Below are positions 37,156 through 45,715 of a stretch of DNA of 64,000 bases, one piece after another (position 1 is the first letter of the stretch; each line of letters opens with the position of its first letter). The position numbers and the translations under genes are program-made. A model generated the notes under the pieces. That model ran no database searches. It saw only the letters and a program-made list of their open reading frames with translations, and was not told where the DNA came from. Source of the DNA: JAXMCI01 sp046349435 (GTDB taxonomy: Bacteria; Pseudomonadota; Alphaproteobacteria; Dongiales; Dongiaceae); assembly GCA_046349435.1 (NCBI GenBank), contig JAXMCI010000037.1, positions 1 through 64,000 of the forward strand, written 5' to 3'.

Positions 37156-37238
37156 ATGTCGCTGGCGGACCAGCAAGGGCGATTGGGGAAGGCCCGGGCT
37201 TGCCATCCCCGCCCCTTCCCGGTTTCCCTGGCAGCACG

Positions 37239-37760
37239 ATGCCGGCCTATGTCGCCCTGCTGCGCGCCGTGAATGTCGGCGGAACCGGCAAGCTGCCGAT
37301 GACCGCGCTGCAGGCGATGTGCCGCGCCGAGGGCTTCGCCGCGGTCCGGACCTGGATCGCCAGCGGCAACGTCGTCTTCGCCGCCGAGCGGTCCGAAGCC
37401 GAGGTCCGCGCCGCGCTGGAGCGCCGCCTCCAGGCCCATGCCGGCAAGCCGGTCGGCGTCCTCGTCCGCACGGCGGCGGAGATGGCGGGGGTTCTGGCCG
37501 CCAACCCGTTCCCGGACGCCCCGCCGAGCCGGACGGTCGCCATCTTCCTCAGCGAGCCGCCGCCGCCCGACGCGCTCGCGCAGGTCCGCGGACGGGTGGA
37601 CGAGGAGATCCGCCTCGGCGTCCGCGAGATCTACGTCGCCTACCGCGCCGGCATGGCACGCTCGAAGCTGCGGATCCCGGCGGCCGCCGCCGGCACGGCG
37701 CGCAACCTTGCCACGGTCGCGAAGCTGGCGGTGATGGCGGCGGCGATCGCACAGCGGTGA
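37239..37760 (+). CDS. DUF1697 protein
   Basis: 173 residues. The family signature YVALLRAVNVGGTGKLPMTA then VRTWIASGNVVFAAERSEAE is clear, with VAIFLSEPPPPDAL and MARSKLRIP near the C-terminus (TxxNW-like region reduced to GTARNLATVAKL). Cytosolic, function unknown. Start ATG 37239 matches the family. Isolated between the toxin-antitoxin pair and a stretch of lower G+C. Confidence 0.88.
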   Translation: MPAYVALLRAVNVGGTGKLPMTALQAMCRAEGFAAVRTWIASGNVVFAAERSEAEVRAALERRLQAHAGKPVGVLVRTAAEMAGVLAANPFPDAPPSRTVAIFLSEPPPPDALAQVRGRVDEEIRLGVREIYVAYRAGMARSKLRIPAAAAGTARNLATVAKLAVMAAAIAQR

Positions 37761-38007
37761 CCTGCATGCCGACCTCGGACTAGCGATTCCGATGTCCGGC
37801 CGGTGCGGATCACCCCCCGGGCCTGGTATGTGCAGGTGCCCGATGGCCTGCCGCAACGTCAGTCGGGGAGCCATCCACCGCATGGCCCAGGAAGCGGATG
37901 TAACGTGAATTCCATCACCATCGGAGTCGACATGCAGAATCCAACACTTGTCCAAGTCACGCACCGCCCGACGGATCTCCAGCCCGCATCGCGCGAGCGC
38001 AAGACCG

Positions 38008-38361
38008 TCAGAATTCTTCATAAACCTCCCTACCCTGAAATTCTCCGCGAAATTCCCCGCGATACTTTCCGCTTGCCGATGGAATGTCGATCTCCGACCC
38101 GTCGTCGAAAGTGATTTTCAGCGAGTCGGCCCATTTCACGTCGCGCACCTTCCTCCCTATCAGGCCCCACAACGCGGAAAGGTCACCGCTCTTGTCGCCG
38201 ATGATGGTCCAATGATGCCCGATACTGCGCAGCACGAAGCTGCAGGCAATGCTCGCCGTCATCTTCTCGAAATGAAACTCGACGGCCCCTCCAACCTCAA
38301 GTGAGATACGGATCAGCTCCTCGCCAGCGAGTGGATCGAGCTCAGGCATCGTCGACGGCAT
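38008..38361 (-). CDS. Hypothetical protein, 117 residues
   Basis: ATG 38361 is preceded by GGGAGGGTGATGGAGC. The product is a small cytosolic beta-rich protein: GEELIRISLEVGGAVEFHFE, SIGHHWTIIG and LIGRKVRDVKWADSLKITFD followed by DGSEIDIPS. The last part resembles the small DUF6188-like or immunity-type folds, but the match is weak. No neighbour with a matching role is visible. G+C is lower than average, and the 246-bp gap on its 3' side holds nothing I can identify. Confidence 0.55.
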   Translation of the reverse strand: MPSTMPELDPLAGEELIRISLEVGGAVEFHFEKMTASIACSFVLRSIGHHWTIIGDKSGDLSALWGLIGRKVRDVKWADSLKITFDDGSEIDIPSASGKYRGEFRGEFQGREVYEEF

Positions 38362-38614
38362 GCTCCATCACCCTCCCGACCAGCTCGTCATTCGAGAAGC
38401 GACGGGAAGAAGACGCGCCGATAGGAAGGCGGCGGCCGACAGTCAGCGCTCATCATCCCCCGCAAGGCAATCATCGCATTCAGCGCCACACCGATTTTCC
38501 GTCTCGCTCTCCTGCTCCCTGGTCCTCATATCGCGTGCAGCAGTCTAGTCGGGATAGTTCCGATCAGCCCCTTGCGCCATCCCCTGCATCAGCATGACGC
38601 GCATGACGCGCCTA

Positions 38615-39043
38615 TCAAAATCTGCATGTCCTTCGAATTCCGATAATGTTCTTCTCGACAATCGCGTCCGGCCGGCCTAATTCCTTGTCATGACTAGCTG
38701 AACTTCGCTTAACAAAAACTGTGTACTGATCCTTCAGATACTCCGCGTGCACGTCAGCAAAGCCTCCCACGACTCCGACGGCCATCGGAAGGCAGTAAAC
38801 GCCACGCAACCTTACTCTTCCTCCCTTATCGGTCCTTGTTCTCTCGGTAACTAGGACAGAGTTGTTCAATGATTCTACTATCACCACATCGTCTACGCCG
38901 ACAGGCGTTCTGTTGTCCTCATAGACGAAGTCAATTTCTGCGTCTACAAACGTCGGCTCGCCCTGCCACATTCCGGCGTTGGCCGGCGCAGAACAGACAA
39001 GCATCATTAGCACCCCAGCAGCGCCACCCCTCCCCTTCGCCAT
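38615..39043 (-). CDS. Hypothetical secreted protein, 142 residues
   Basis: ATG 39043 gives a signal peptide (MAKGRGGAAGVLMMLVCSAP, cleavage near ANA-GM). The mature part, MWQGEPTFVDAEIDFVYEDN, then DDVVIVESLNNSVLVTERT and RVRLRGVYCLPMAVGVVGGF, is beta-rich with two Cys. Family not recognised. A TTG 21 codons earlier also opens this frame but would hide the signal peptide. Third-position A/T use is clearly higher than in neighbours, suggesting later acquisition. Confidence 0.55.
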   Translation of the reverse strand: MAKGRGGAAGVLMMLVCSAPANAGMWQGEPTFVDAEIDFVYEDNRTPVGVDDVVIVESLNNSVLVTERTRTDKGGRVRLRGVYCLPMAVGVVGGFADVHAEYLKDQYTVFVKRSSASHDKELGRPDAIVEKNIIGIRRTCRF

Positions 39044-39327
39044 AGGCACCGTCCCCGCTGCATCCAATTCCAAGAGTAAGCGACATGAGCGTTTTCCCTT
39101 AGTCAAAATCCACGCGTCTTCAGCGCTCGATAGTTGTCTTGGGCGTCAGGCCGGTCGCCGGCCGCGACCCGGCCGCCGCGCCCGGCGCGGACCCGTTGCG
39201 CCCCGGGCGGCGCTGCCGTGGCGCGCGACGGCGGCCTACGACCATGGCGCAGCACGCCCGCCCGCCCCCCGTGCGCCAACCTTCGCCATTGCCCCCCGCC
39301 CCCGCCGCTGCTATGCGGCGCCGCATC

Positions 39328-41500
39328 ATGCCCCGCCTGCCCGCGCTCGCCCTCCCTCGCCCTCGCCTGCCTGCTGCTCGCCGCCGCCGCCCGCGCCGAC
39401 GCGCCGGCCGCCGGCTGCGCGGTGGCGCCCGACCCCGCCTGGACCGCCGGCGAGAAGCTGGGTCTGGGGCGAGGTCTGCGCCGGGCGCGAGGCCGATCTC
39501 GCCGGCCGGTTCGGCGGGTCGCGCAACCCCGCCGAGGCGGCCGCCTGGCCGGCGGAACGCATCTCGGCGCCGCCTTCCTGGCGGCGGTCCTGCAGCGCCA
39601 GCCCTGGCGCGACGCGGTGCCGCCCCGGGGCGTGCGGATCCACGGCGCGCGGCTCGCCGAGCCGCTCGACCTGACCAACGCGGTGCTGCCGGTCGAGCTC
39701 GATCTCACCGCGGCCTCGGTCGAGGCGCCGCTGACCCTGGCCGGCGCACGGCTCGGCTACGGGCTGTCGCTGGCCGGCAGCAGGGCGTCGGCGCCGCTCG
39801 ACCTCGACCACATCGAGGTGGCCGGCGCGCTCGACCTCAGCGGGCTCGCGGCCGGCGAGGTGGCGCTCGGCGGCGCGCGCGTCGCCGACCGCGCCCGCAT
39901 GGCGGGCATGCGGGTGAGCGGCACGCTGGCGCTGCCCGGGGCGCACCTCGCCGGCCGGCTCGACCTGACGGCGCTCGCCGCCGGGCGGCTCGAGCTCAGC
40001 GGCGCGGCGATCGACGGCAATCTGGCGCTGGAGCAGGCCCGGCTCGGCTCGGCCTCCTTCAACGACGCCAAGGTCGGCGGCCATCTCCGGCTGGTCGGCG
40101 CCGAGTCCGCCGGGCCGCTCACCATGGAGCGGCTCAAGGTCGGCGGCGACCTGCTGATGGACACCGACGGCCGCTTCGCCGAGGTCCGGCTGGTGGCGGC
40201 CGAGATCGGCGGCGACCTCGGCATGGGCGCCTCGCACTTCGCCGGGACGGTCAACCTCGAGGACGTCCGCGTCGGCAGCGACGCCAACCTCAACAACGGC
40301 GCCAGCTTCGCCGGCGTCAACCTGGCCAACGGCAAGGTCGGCGGCTATCTCCGGCTCTGGAAGGCGAGCGTCGCCGACACGCTGGTGCTCGACCGCGTGC
40401 ATGTCGGCACCGACCTGCTGATGAACCGGCAGTCGCGCTTCGCCGCCGTCACCATGCCGGGGGCCGAGATCGGCGGCAACCTGGCGCTCGACCAGGCGAC
40501 GCTGACCGGCACGCTCTCGGCCGAGCACATCGAGGTCGGCGGCGACCTCACCATGCGCGACGGCGGCGCCTTTCGCCGCGTCGACCTGCCGGCGGCCGAG
40601 ATCGGCGGCGACCTGCTGGCCGACGGCTCGGTGTTCGCCGGGCCGGTCGACCTCACCAACATCAAGGTCGGCCGCAACCTGTCGCTCGGCCGCCGCGCCC
40701 GCTTCGAGCAGCCGATCCTGGCGGCCTTCGCGCGGATCGGCACCAACCTCGACCTGACCGACGGGTCCTATGTCGCGCTCGATCTCACCGGCGCCACCAT
40801 CGGGGCGGAGATCCGCCTCGCCTCGCGCGACCGGCCGACCGACCCGGTGGCGCTGTCGAGCTGGGCGCCGCCCTCGCGGCTGTCGCTGCGCAACGTCACC
40901 GCCACCGCGCTGCAGGACCTGCCGGAGGCCTGGCCGGCGGAGGTCGACCTCGACGGCTTCACCTATTCCCGGCTCGGCGGCTATCGCGGCGACCAGGGCT
41001 CCGACATCGCCCGGCGCAGCGCCGCCGCCCTGACCGGCTGGCTGGCCAAGCAGAAGAGCTACTCGCCGCTGCCCTACACCCAGCTCGCCTCGGTGCTGAA
41101 GCAGGCCGGCGACAGCGAGAAGGCCAAGCGCATCCTCTATGCCGGCAAGGAGCGCGAGTGGCGCGAGGCGCACGGCACCACGAAGCTGTGGCTGACCCTG
41201 CACTGGATGTTCACCGGCTTCGGCCGCTATCCCGAGATCGCCGGGCTCTGGGCGCTGCTGATGGTCGCCGTCGGCTTCCTCGTCTTCGCCCACGACCGCG
41301 GCAGCGAGATCCGCCACTACAGCCGGGCCGAGCGCCTCGTCTACAGCCTCGACATGCTGCTGCCGATCGTCCAGCTGCGCCACCACCACTACCAGTTCGA
41401 TCTGGTCGGCTGGCCCAAGTTCTACCTCTATTTCCACAAGATGATGGGCTATGTCCTGGTCTCCTTCCTGGTCGCCGCGCTGGCCGGCGCGACAAGCTGA
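39328..41500 (+). CDS. Secreted/membrane beta-solenoid protein with 44-residue repeats; N-terminal frameshifts
   Basis: About 720 residues. After repair, a signal peptide (MPRLPALA / SLALACLLLAAAARA) is followed by a repeat region of 22-residue coils, visible as pairs with an exact 44-residue period at 40139-40666 (VGGDLLMD..., VGSDANLN..., VGTDLLMN..., VGGDLTMR..., each with an inner IGG(D/N)L turn). The C-terminus has a PLPYTQLASVLKQAGDSEKA helix and two membrane helices (WALLMVAVGFLVFA and YVLVSFLVAALAG). Resembles pentapeptide/bactofilin-like solenoids annotated as membrane-associated oxidoreductase; no catalytic site seen. Three single-base shifts near 39353, 39465 and 39563 are needed to join signal, linker and body. 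Confidence 0.65.
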
Positions 41501-42653
41501 CGGGGCCGGCGGCAGCGGGGCCGGCGGCAGCGGAGCCGGGGGCCGGCCGCGGCTGCTCTGGGTCGACCTCAAGCCGCCGACGCCGCGCCACGACACCGCC
41601 TCGCTGCGCGTCGTGCAGCTGCTGGCGGCGCTCGACCGGCAGGGCTGGGCGGTCGACTTCGCCGCCATGTTCCCGGCGCCGCAGCCGGCCGACCCGGCCG
41701 ACCTCGCGGCCTGCGGCGCCCGCGCCCTGCCCTGCGCCGACGAGGCCTCGATCCTGGCGCACGTCGCGCGCGAGGGGCGGCACTACCGGGCGGCGGTGCT
41801 CTGCTTCGCCCGCGTCGCGCGTCGCCTGCTCGAGCCGATCCGTGCCGCCGCGCCCGGCTGCTTCGTCGTCTTCGACACCGTCGACCTCAGCCATGTCCGC
41901 GAGTTCCGCCAGGCCAAGGCGACCGGCAACGCCGTGATCCTGCGCCGCGCCCTGCAGACCAGGGCCGAGGAGCTGCGGCTGACGGCGGCGGCCGACCTGA
42001 CGCTGGCGATCACCGCGGTGGAGCAGGAGACGCTGGCCCGCGCCGTGCCCGGCGCCCGGGTCGCCGTGCTCGCCATGGCGGCCGAGCCCGGGCCGCCGCC
42101 GCCCGGCCCCGAGGCGCGCGCCGACGACCTGCTCTATCTCGGCAACTACCAGGCGGCGCCCAACGCCGACGCCGCCCGCTTCCTGATCGGCGAGATCCTG
42201 CCGCTGGTCCGCGCGCGCCGCCCCGCCGCCCGCGCGCTGCTGGTCGGCGCCGATCCCGATCCCGGCCTGCTCGCCATGGCCTCGCCGCAGGCCCGCTTCA
42301 CCGGCCATGTGCCCGACCTCGCCCCGGTGCTGGGCGGGGCGCGCGCCATGGTCGCGCCGCTGCGCTTCGGCGCCGGGCTCAAGGGCAAGCTGCTGACCGG
42401 GCTGGCGCACGGCCTGCCGATCGTCGCCTCGGCCGTCGCCGCCGAGGGCACCGGGCTGGTGCCCGAGGCCGACTACCTGGCGGCCGAGAGCGCCGCCGAG
42501 TTCGCCGCCGCCTGCCTGCGGCTGATCGACGATCCGGCGCTGTGGCGGCACCTCTCCGCCGCCGGCCGGCGCGCGGCGGAGCGCTACGCCCTGCCGGAGC
42601 TCGACCGCCGGGTGGCGGCCCTCTTGCCAGTCACCGGCACGCTGGGCCAATAA
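41451..42653 (+). CDS. Family 4-type glycosyltransferase
   Basis: 400 residues. The catalytic C-domain motif FGAGLKGKLLTGLAHGLPIV followed by ASAVAAEGTGL is typical of GT4 enzymes; LLYLGNYQAAPNADAARFL and RFTGHVPDLAPVLGGARAMV precede it. The N-domain begins LLWVDLKPPTPRHDTASLRV. The only ATG lies 50 bp inside the previous gene, so the start may be further in; the first 30 residues are Gly/Ala-rich. Transfers a sugar from a nucleotide donor. First of three glycosyltransferases around the PqqD/kinase pair. Confidence 0.85.
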   Translation: MSWSPSWSPRWPARQADGAGGSGAGGSGAGGRPRLLWVDLKPPTPRHDTASLRVVQLLAALDRQGWAVDFAAMFPAPQPADPADLAACGARALPCADEASILAHVAREGRHYRAAVLCFARVARRLLEPIRAAAPGCFVVFDTVDLSHVREFRQAKATGNAVILRRALQTRAEELRLTAAADLTLAITAVEQETLARAVPGARVAVLAMAAEPGPPPPGPEARADDLLYLGNYQAAPNADAARFLIGEILPLVRARRPAARALLVGADPDPGLLAMASPQARFTGHVPDLAPVLGGARAMVAPLRFGAGLKGKLLTGLAHGLPIVASAVAAEGTGLVPEADYLAAESAAEFAAACLRLIDDPALWRHLSAAGRRAAERYALPELDRRVAALLPVTGTLGQ

Positions 42654-42684
42654 TCGGCACAACGATGCGTTGTGGGAGGCGGGG

Positions 42685-43395
42685 TTGGCCGAGCACCATG
42701 CCGAGCGCGCCGCTGCCGCGGTCGACGTGGTCATCCCGGTGCGCAACGCGGCGCGCCACCTGCCCGCCGCGATCCGCAGCGTGCTCGCCCAGGCGCCGCC
42801 GCCGGCGCAGGTCATCGTGGTGGACGATGCCTCGACCGACGCCAGCGCCGCCGCCGCCGCCGCGTTCGGCCCGGCCGTCCGCCTGCTGCGCCGCGCCGAG
42901 CGCGGCGGCGTCTCGGCCGCGCGCAACGACGGCATCGCCGCGGCGAGCGCGCCGCTGATCGCATTCCTCGACGCCGACGACCTGTGGACCGAGGACAGCC
43001 TGCAGGCGCGCCGGGCGGCGCTCGACGCCGCGCCGCGCCTCGACGCCGCCTTCGGGCTGGTCCGCCAGTTCCTCTGCGACAGCCTGCCGCCGGAGCGCCG
43101 GGACCGCATCCGCTGCCCGGACGCGCCGCAGCGCGGCTATCTCGTCGGCGGCATGCTGGCGCGGCGCGAGGTCTTCGCCCGCTTCGGTGGCTTCGATCCC
43201 GGGCTCCGGGCCGCCCAGTTCGTCGACTGGCTCGCCGCCGCCCGGTCGGGCGGGCTGGCCGTCGCCATGATCGACCGGGTCGTCCTGCTGCGCCGGCTGC
43301 ACGGCGAGAATCTCGGGCTGCGCCACCCCGAGCTGCGCGGCGAGTACCTGCAGGTCGTGCGCCGGCACCTGGCGCGCGGCCGCCGCGATCCCTGA
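42685..43395 (+). CDS. Family 2 glycosyltransferase, paralogue 1
   Basis: 236 residues from TTG 42685, chosen for GGAGGCGGGG just upstream. GT-A fold: VDVVIPVRNAARHLPAAIRS, QVIVVDDASTDAS, RGGVSAARNDGIAAASAPLI and the metal-binding FLDADDLW. The rest (AAFGLVRQFLCDSL, GGMLARREVFARFGGFD, RRLHGENLGL) is shared almost residue for residue with the gene at 45010-45711, so the two arose by duplication. Acceptor unknown. Confidence 0.9.
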   Translation: MAEHHAERAAAAVDVVIPVRNAARHLPAAIRSVLAQAPPPAQVIVVDDASTDASAAAAAAFGPAVRLLRRAERGGVSAARNDGIAAASAPLIAFLDADDLWTEDSLQARRAALDAAPRLDAAFGLVRQFLCDSLPPERRDRIRCPDAPQRGYLVGGMLARREVFARFGGFDPGLRAAQFVDWLAAARSGGLAVAMIDRVVLLRRLHGENLGLRHPELRGEYLQVVRRHLARGRRDP

Positions 43396-43487
43396 GCGGC
43401 GGCGGCAGCGGCCGGGCGCTCGGCCTGCTTGCCAAACACCGGCGCGCTCGGCGCATAATCGGCCGCGCCAGCCCAGGAGGGGATGCC

Positions 43488-43925
43488 TTGACCGAACGCC
43501 TCGCGCTCCGCAGCCCGGCCGTCGTCCAGGAGACGATCGATGGCGAGTCGGTGATCATCAATCTCGACACCGGCCGCTACTTCAGCCTCGACGGCGCCGC
43601 GGCCGAGGCCTGGCAGGCGCTGGTCGCCGGCCAGGATGCGTCGGAGGTGGCCCGCCGCATCGCGCTCGGCTGGAGCGGGCCACCTGCCGAGATCGAGGCG
43701 GCGGTCGCCGGCTTCTTCGCCGAGGTGCAGGCCGAGGGCCTGGTGCGCCCGGCGACGCCGGACGATGCGCCGGCCGTGCCGCCGGCGCCGGCTGCGGCCG
43801 CCGCGCCGCAGCCCTTCGCCGGCCTCCGGCTGCGCCGCTACGACGATCTCGAGGAGCTGCTGCTGCTCGATCCCGTGCACGACGTCGACGAGTCCGGCTG
43901 GCCGCACCAGGCGCCGCCGGCCTGA
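43488..43925 (+). CDS. PqqD-family peptide chaperone with a conserved-looking acidic tail
   Basis: 145 residues from TTG 43488, preceded by CCAGGAGGGGATGCC. Residues 1-90 form a PqqD/RRE-type domain: SPAVVQETIDGESVIINLDTG, YFSLDGAAAEAWQAL and a helix-turn AVAGFFAEVQAEGLV. A Pro/Ala linker leads to a tail FAGLRLRRYDDLEELLLLDP and VHDVDESGWPHQ. PqqD domains bind leader peptides for modifying enzymes. Here it stands next to an HPr-kinase-like gene, as in the HprK-related kinase/PqqD systems named in NCBI family collections. The Ser in DESGWP is a candidate target for that kinase (inference). Confidence 0.82.
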   Translation: MTERLALRSPAVVQETIDGESVIINLDTGRYFSLDGAAAEAWQALVAGQDASEVARRIALGWSGPPAEIEAAVAGFFAEVQAEGLVRPATPDDAPAVPPAPAAAAAPQPFAGLRLRRYDDLEELLLLDPVHDVDESGWPHQAPPA

Positions 43926-43928
43926 GCC

Positions 43929-44984
43929 ATGGATGCTGCGGCCTATTTCGCGGCCGCGCGGCAGGCGTTCGCGGCGGCCGCGGCGGCCGCGCCCGGCCCG
44001 CGGCTCGACCTGTCGCTGGCCGATCGCCCGCTGCATCTCGCCTTCGCCGACGGCCCCCTGCCGGCGCTGCTCGGCCCGGCCTTCCGCCACCGGCCGCCGT
44101 CGCCGGCCGGCGCGCCCGGGCTCACCGTCCGGTGCTGGCACGGGACGGCGCACGCCCCGCCGCCCTGGCCGCGCGGCGGCGGCGGCCCGGAGAACCTCGT
44201 GCGGCGCTCGCCCGACGGCCGCTTCGTCGCCGTGCTCAGCGTCGTCGGCGGCAGCCTGGCGCTGCTCGACGCGGCCGGCGACGAGGCCTGCTACTGGGTG
44301 CCCGACCCGGCGGCGCTGCCGGTCTGGGAGCGCAGCCACCCGCTCGACCGGATCCTCGCCCACTGGCACGGCCGGCAGGGCGCGACGATGATCCATGCCG
44401 GGGCGGTCGGCACGGAAGAGGCCGGGCTGCTGCTGGTCGGCCGCGGCGGCAGCGGCAAGTCGACCAGCGCGCTCGCCTGCCTCGACAGCCCGCTGTCGCT
44501 GGTCAGCGACGACTACGTCATGGTCGCCGAGGAAGGCGGCCCGGGCGGCCGGCCGGTGGCGCACGGCGTCTATGGCAGCGTGCAGATCCATGCCGAGCAC
44601 CGCGCCCGCTTCCCGCGCCTGCTGCCCGCGCTCGACAACGCCGCCGCCGCCGGGACGGAGAAGCCGATGATGTGGCTGGCCGAGCGCCGCCCCGGCGCGA
44701 TGCGGCCGAGCACGAAGCTGGCCGCCATCGTGGTGCCCCGCGTGGTCGGCAACGGACCGGCGCGCTGGCATCCGGTCAGCCCGGCCGCGGCGCTGCAGGC
44801 GCTGGCGCCGAGCAGCATGCTGCAGCTCGGCACCGGCGGCCCCGCCACCTTCGCCCGCATGGCCGGCTGGTGCCGCACCCTGCCCTGCTACGGGCTGGAG
44901 ATCGGCGCCGGCATCGACGACCTGCCCGAGCGGCTCGGCGAGATCCTCGCCGCGGCCGCCAGCGGCCGGAGGGCCGCGCAGTGA
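43929..44984 (+). CDS. HPr kinase-like protein
   Basis: 351 residues. The C-terminal half has the HPr kinase/phosphorylase core: His156 in MIHAGAVG, Walker A GRGGSGKST (171-179) and LVSDDYV (Asp194/195). The N-terminal 140 residues are Ala-rich and carry a WHG/FVAVLSVVGG region like the other kinase-like enzymes in PqqD clusters. The HPr substrate and PTS genes are absent here. Related kinases phosphorylate a Ser in ribosomal peptides (for example in some lasso peptide clusters). Starts 3 bp after the PqqD gene, so coupled. The stop at 44982 lies in a duplicated 22-bp segment. Confidence 0.82.
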   Translation: MDAAAYFAAARQAFAAAAAAAPGPRLDLSLADRPLHLAFADGPLPALLGPAFRHRPPSPAGAPGLTVRCWHGTAHAPPPWPRGGGGPENLVRRSPDGRFVAVLSVVGGSLALLDAAGDEACYWVPDPAALPVWERSHPLDRILAHWHGRQGATMIHAGAVGTEEAGLLLVGRGGSGKSTSALACLDSPLSLVSDDYVMVAEEGGPGGRPVAHGVYGSVQIHAEHRARFPRLLPALDNAAAAGTEKPMMWLAERRPGAMRPSTKLAAIVVPRVVGNGPARWHPVSPAAALQALAPSSMLQLGTGGPATFARMAGWCRTLPCYGLEIGAGIDDLPERLGEILAAAASGRRAAQ

Positions 44985-45014
44985 GAGCCGCCGGCCGGAG
45001 GGCGGCGCAGTGAG
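44964..45014 (+). repeat. 22-bp direct duplication at the kinase/glycosyltransferase junction
   Basis: Copy 1 44964-44985 and copy 2 44993-45014 read GGCCGGAGGGCSGCGCAGTG then AG, one mismatch, 29 bp apart. The TGA in copy 1 ends the kinase gene; the GTG in copy 2 starts the next glycosyltransferase, and GGAGGG supplies its ribosome site. Confidence 0.8.
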
Positions 45015-45711
45015 CGGCGGCGACACGGTCGACGTCGTCATCCCGGTGCACGACATGGGCCGGCTGCTGCCGGCGGCGATCGCCAGCGTGCTCGGCCAGG
45101 GGCCGGCCGTGGCGCAGGTCATCGTCGTCGACGACGCCTCGACCGACGACAGCGCGGCGGTGGCGGAGGGCTTCGGCCCGCCGGTGCGGCTGCTGCGACG
45201 GGAGGTGTGCGGCGGCATCGCGGCGGCGCGCAACACCGGCATCGCCGTCGCGACCGCGCCGCTGATCGCCTTCCTCGACGCCGACGACCTCTGGCCGGAG
45301 GGCAGCCTGGAGGCGCGCCGTGCCGCGCTCGCCGCCGACCCCCGGCTCGACGCCGCCTTCGGGCTGGTGCGCCAGTTCCTGTGCGACAGCCTGCCGGCGG
45401 AGCGCCGCGCCCGGATCCACTGCCCGGGGGTGCCGCAGCGCGGCTTCCTGGCCGGCGGCATGCTGGCCCGGCGCGACGTGTTCGACCGCTTCGGCGGCTT
45501 CGACCCCGGGCTTCAGGCCGGCGAGTTCGTCGGCTGGCTGGCCGCCGCGCGCCATGGCGGGCTGGTCGACGCCATGCTCGACCAGGTCACCCTGCTGCGC
45601 CGGCTGCATGGCGAGAATCTCGGCGTGCAGCGGCCCGAGCTGCGAAGCGAGTACCTGCGCGTCGTGCGCCAGCACCTGGCGCGGCGCGGCCGGGAGTCCC
45701 CGGACTCCTGA
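45010..45711 (+). CDS. Family 2 glycosyltransferase, paralogue 2
   Basis: 233 residues from GTG 45010. Same fold and length as 42685-43395: VDVVIPVHDMGRLLPAAIAS, VIVVDDASTDDS, GGIAAARNTGIAVATAPLIA, FLDADDLW, FGLVRQFLCDSLPAERRARI and LLRRLHGENLGV. Differences are mostly conservative. The presence of two copies on either side of the PqqD/kinase pair suggests tandem duplication then insertion, or two sugars added in turn. Confidence 0.9.
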   Translation: MSGGDTVDVVIPVHDMGRLLPAAIASVLGQGPAVAQVIVVDDASTDDSAAVAEGFGPPVRLLRREVCGGIAAARNTGIAVATAPLIAFLDADDLWPEGSLEARRAALAADPRLDAAFGLVRQFLCDSLPAERRARIHCPGVPQRGFLAGGMLARRDVFDRFGGFDPGLQAGEFVGWLAAARHGGLVDAMLDQVTLLRRLHGENLGVQRPELRSEYLRVVRQHLARRGRESPDS

Positions 45712-45715
45712 GCCG

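Noticed and set aside
38301..38597. Plus-strand 98-codon frame
   Set aside because: Overlaps the start of the opposite 117-residue gene, lacks a ribosome site and has a Ser/Arg-rich random composition.
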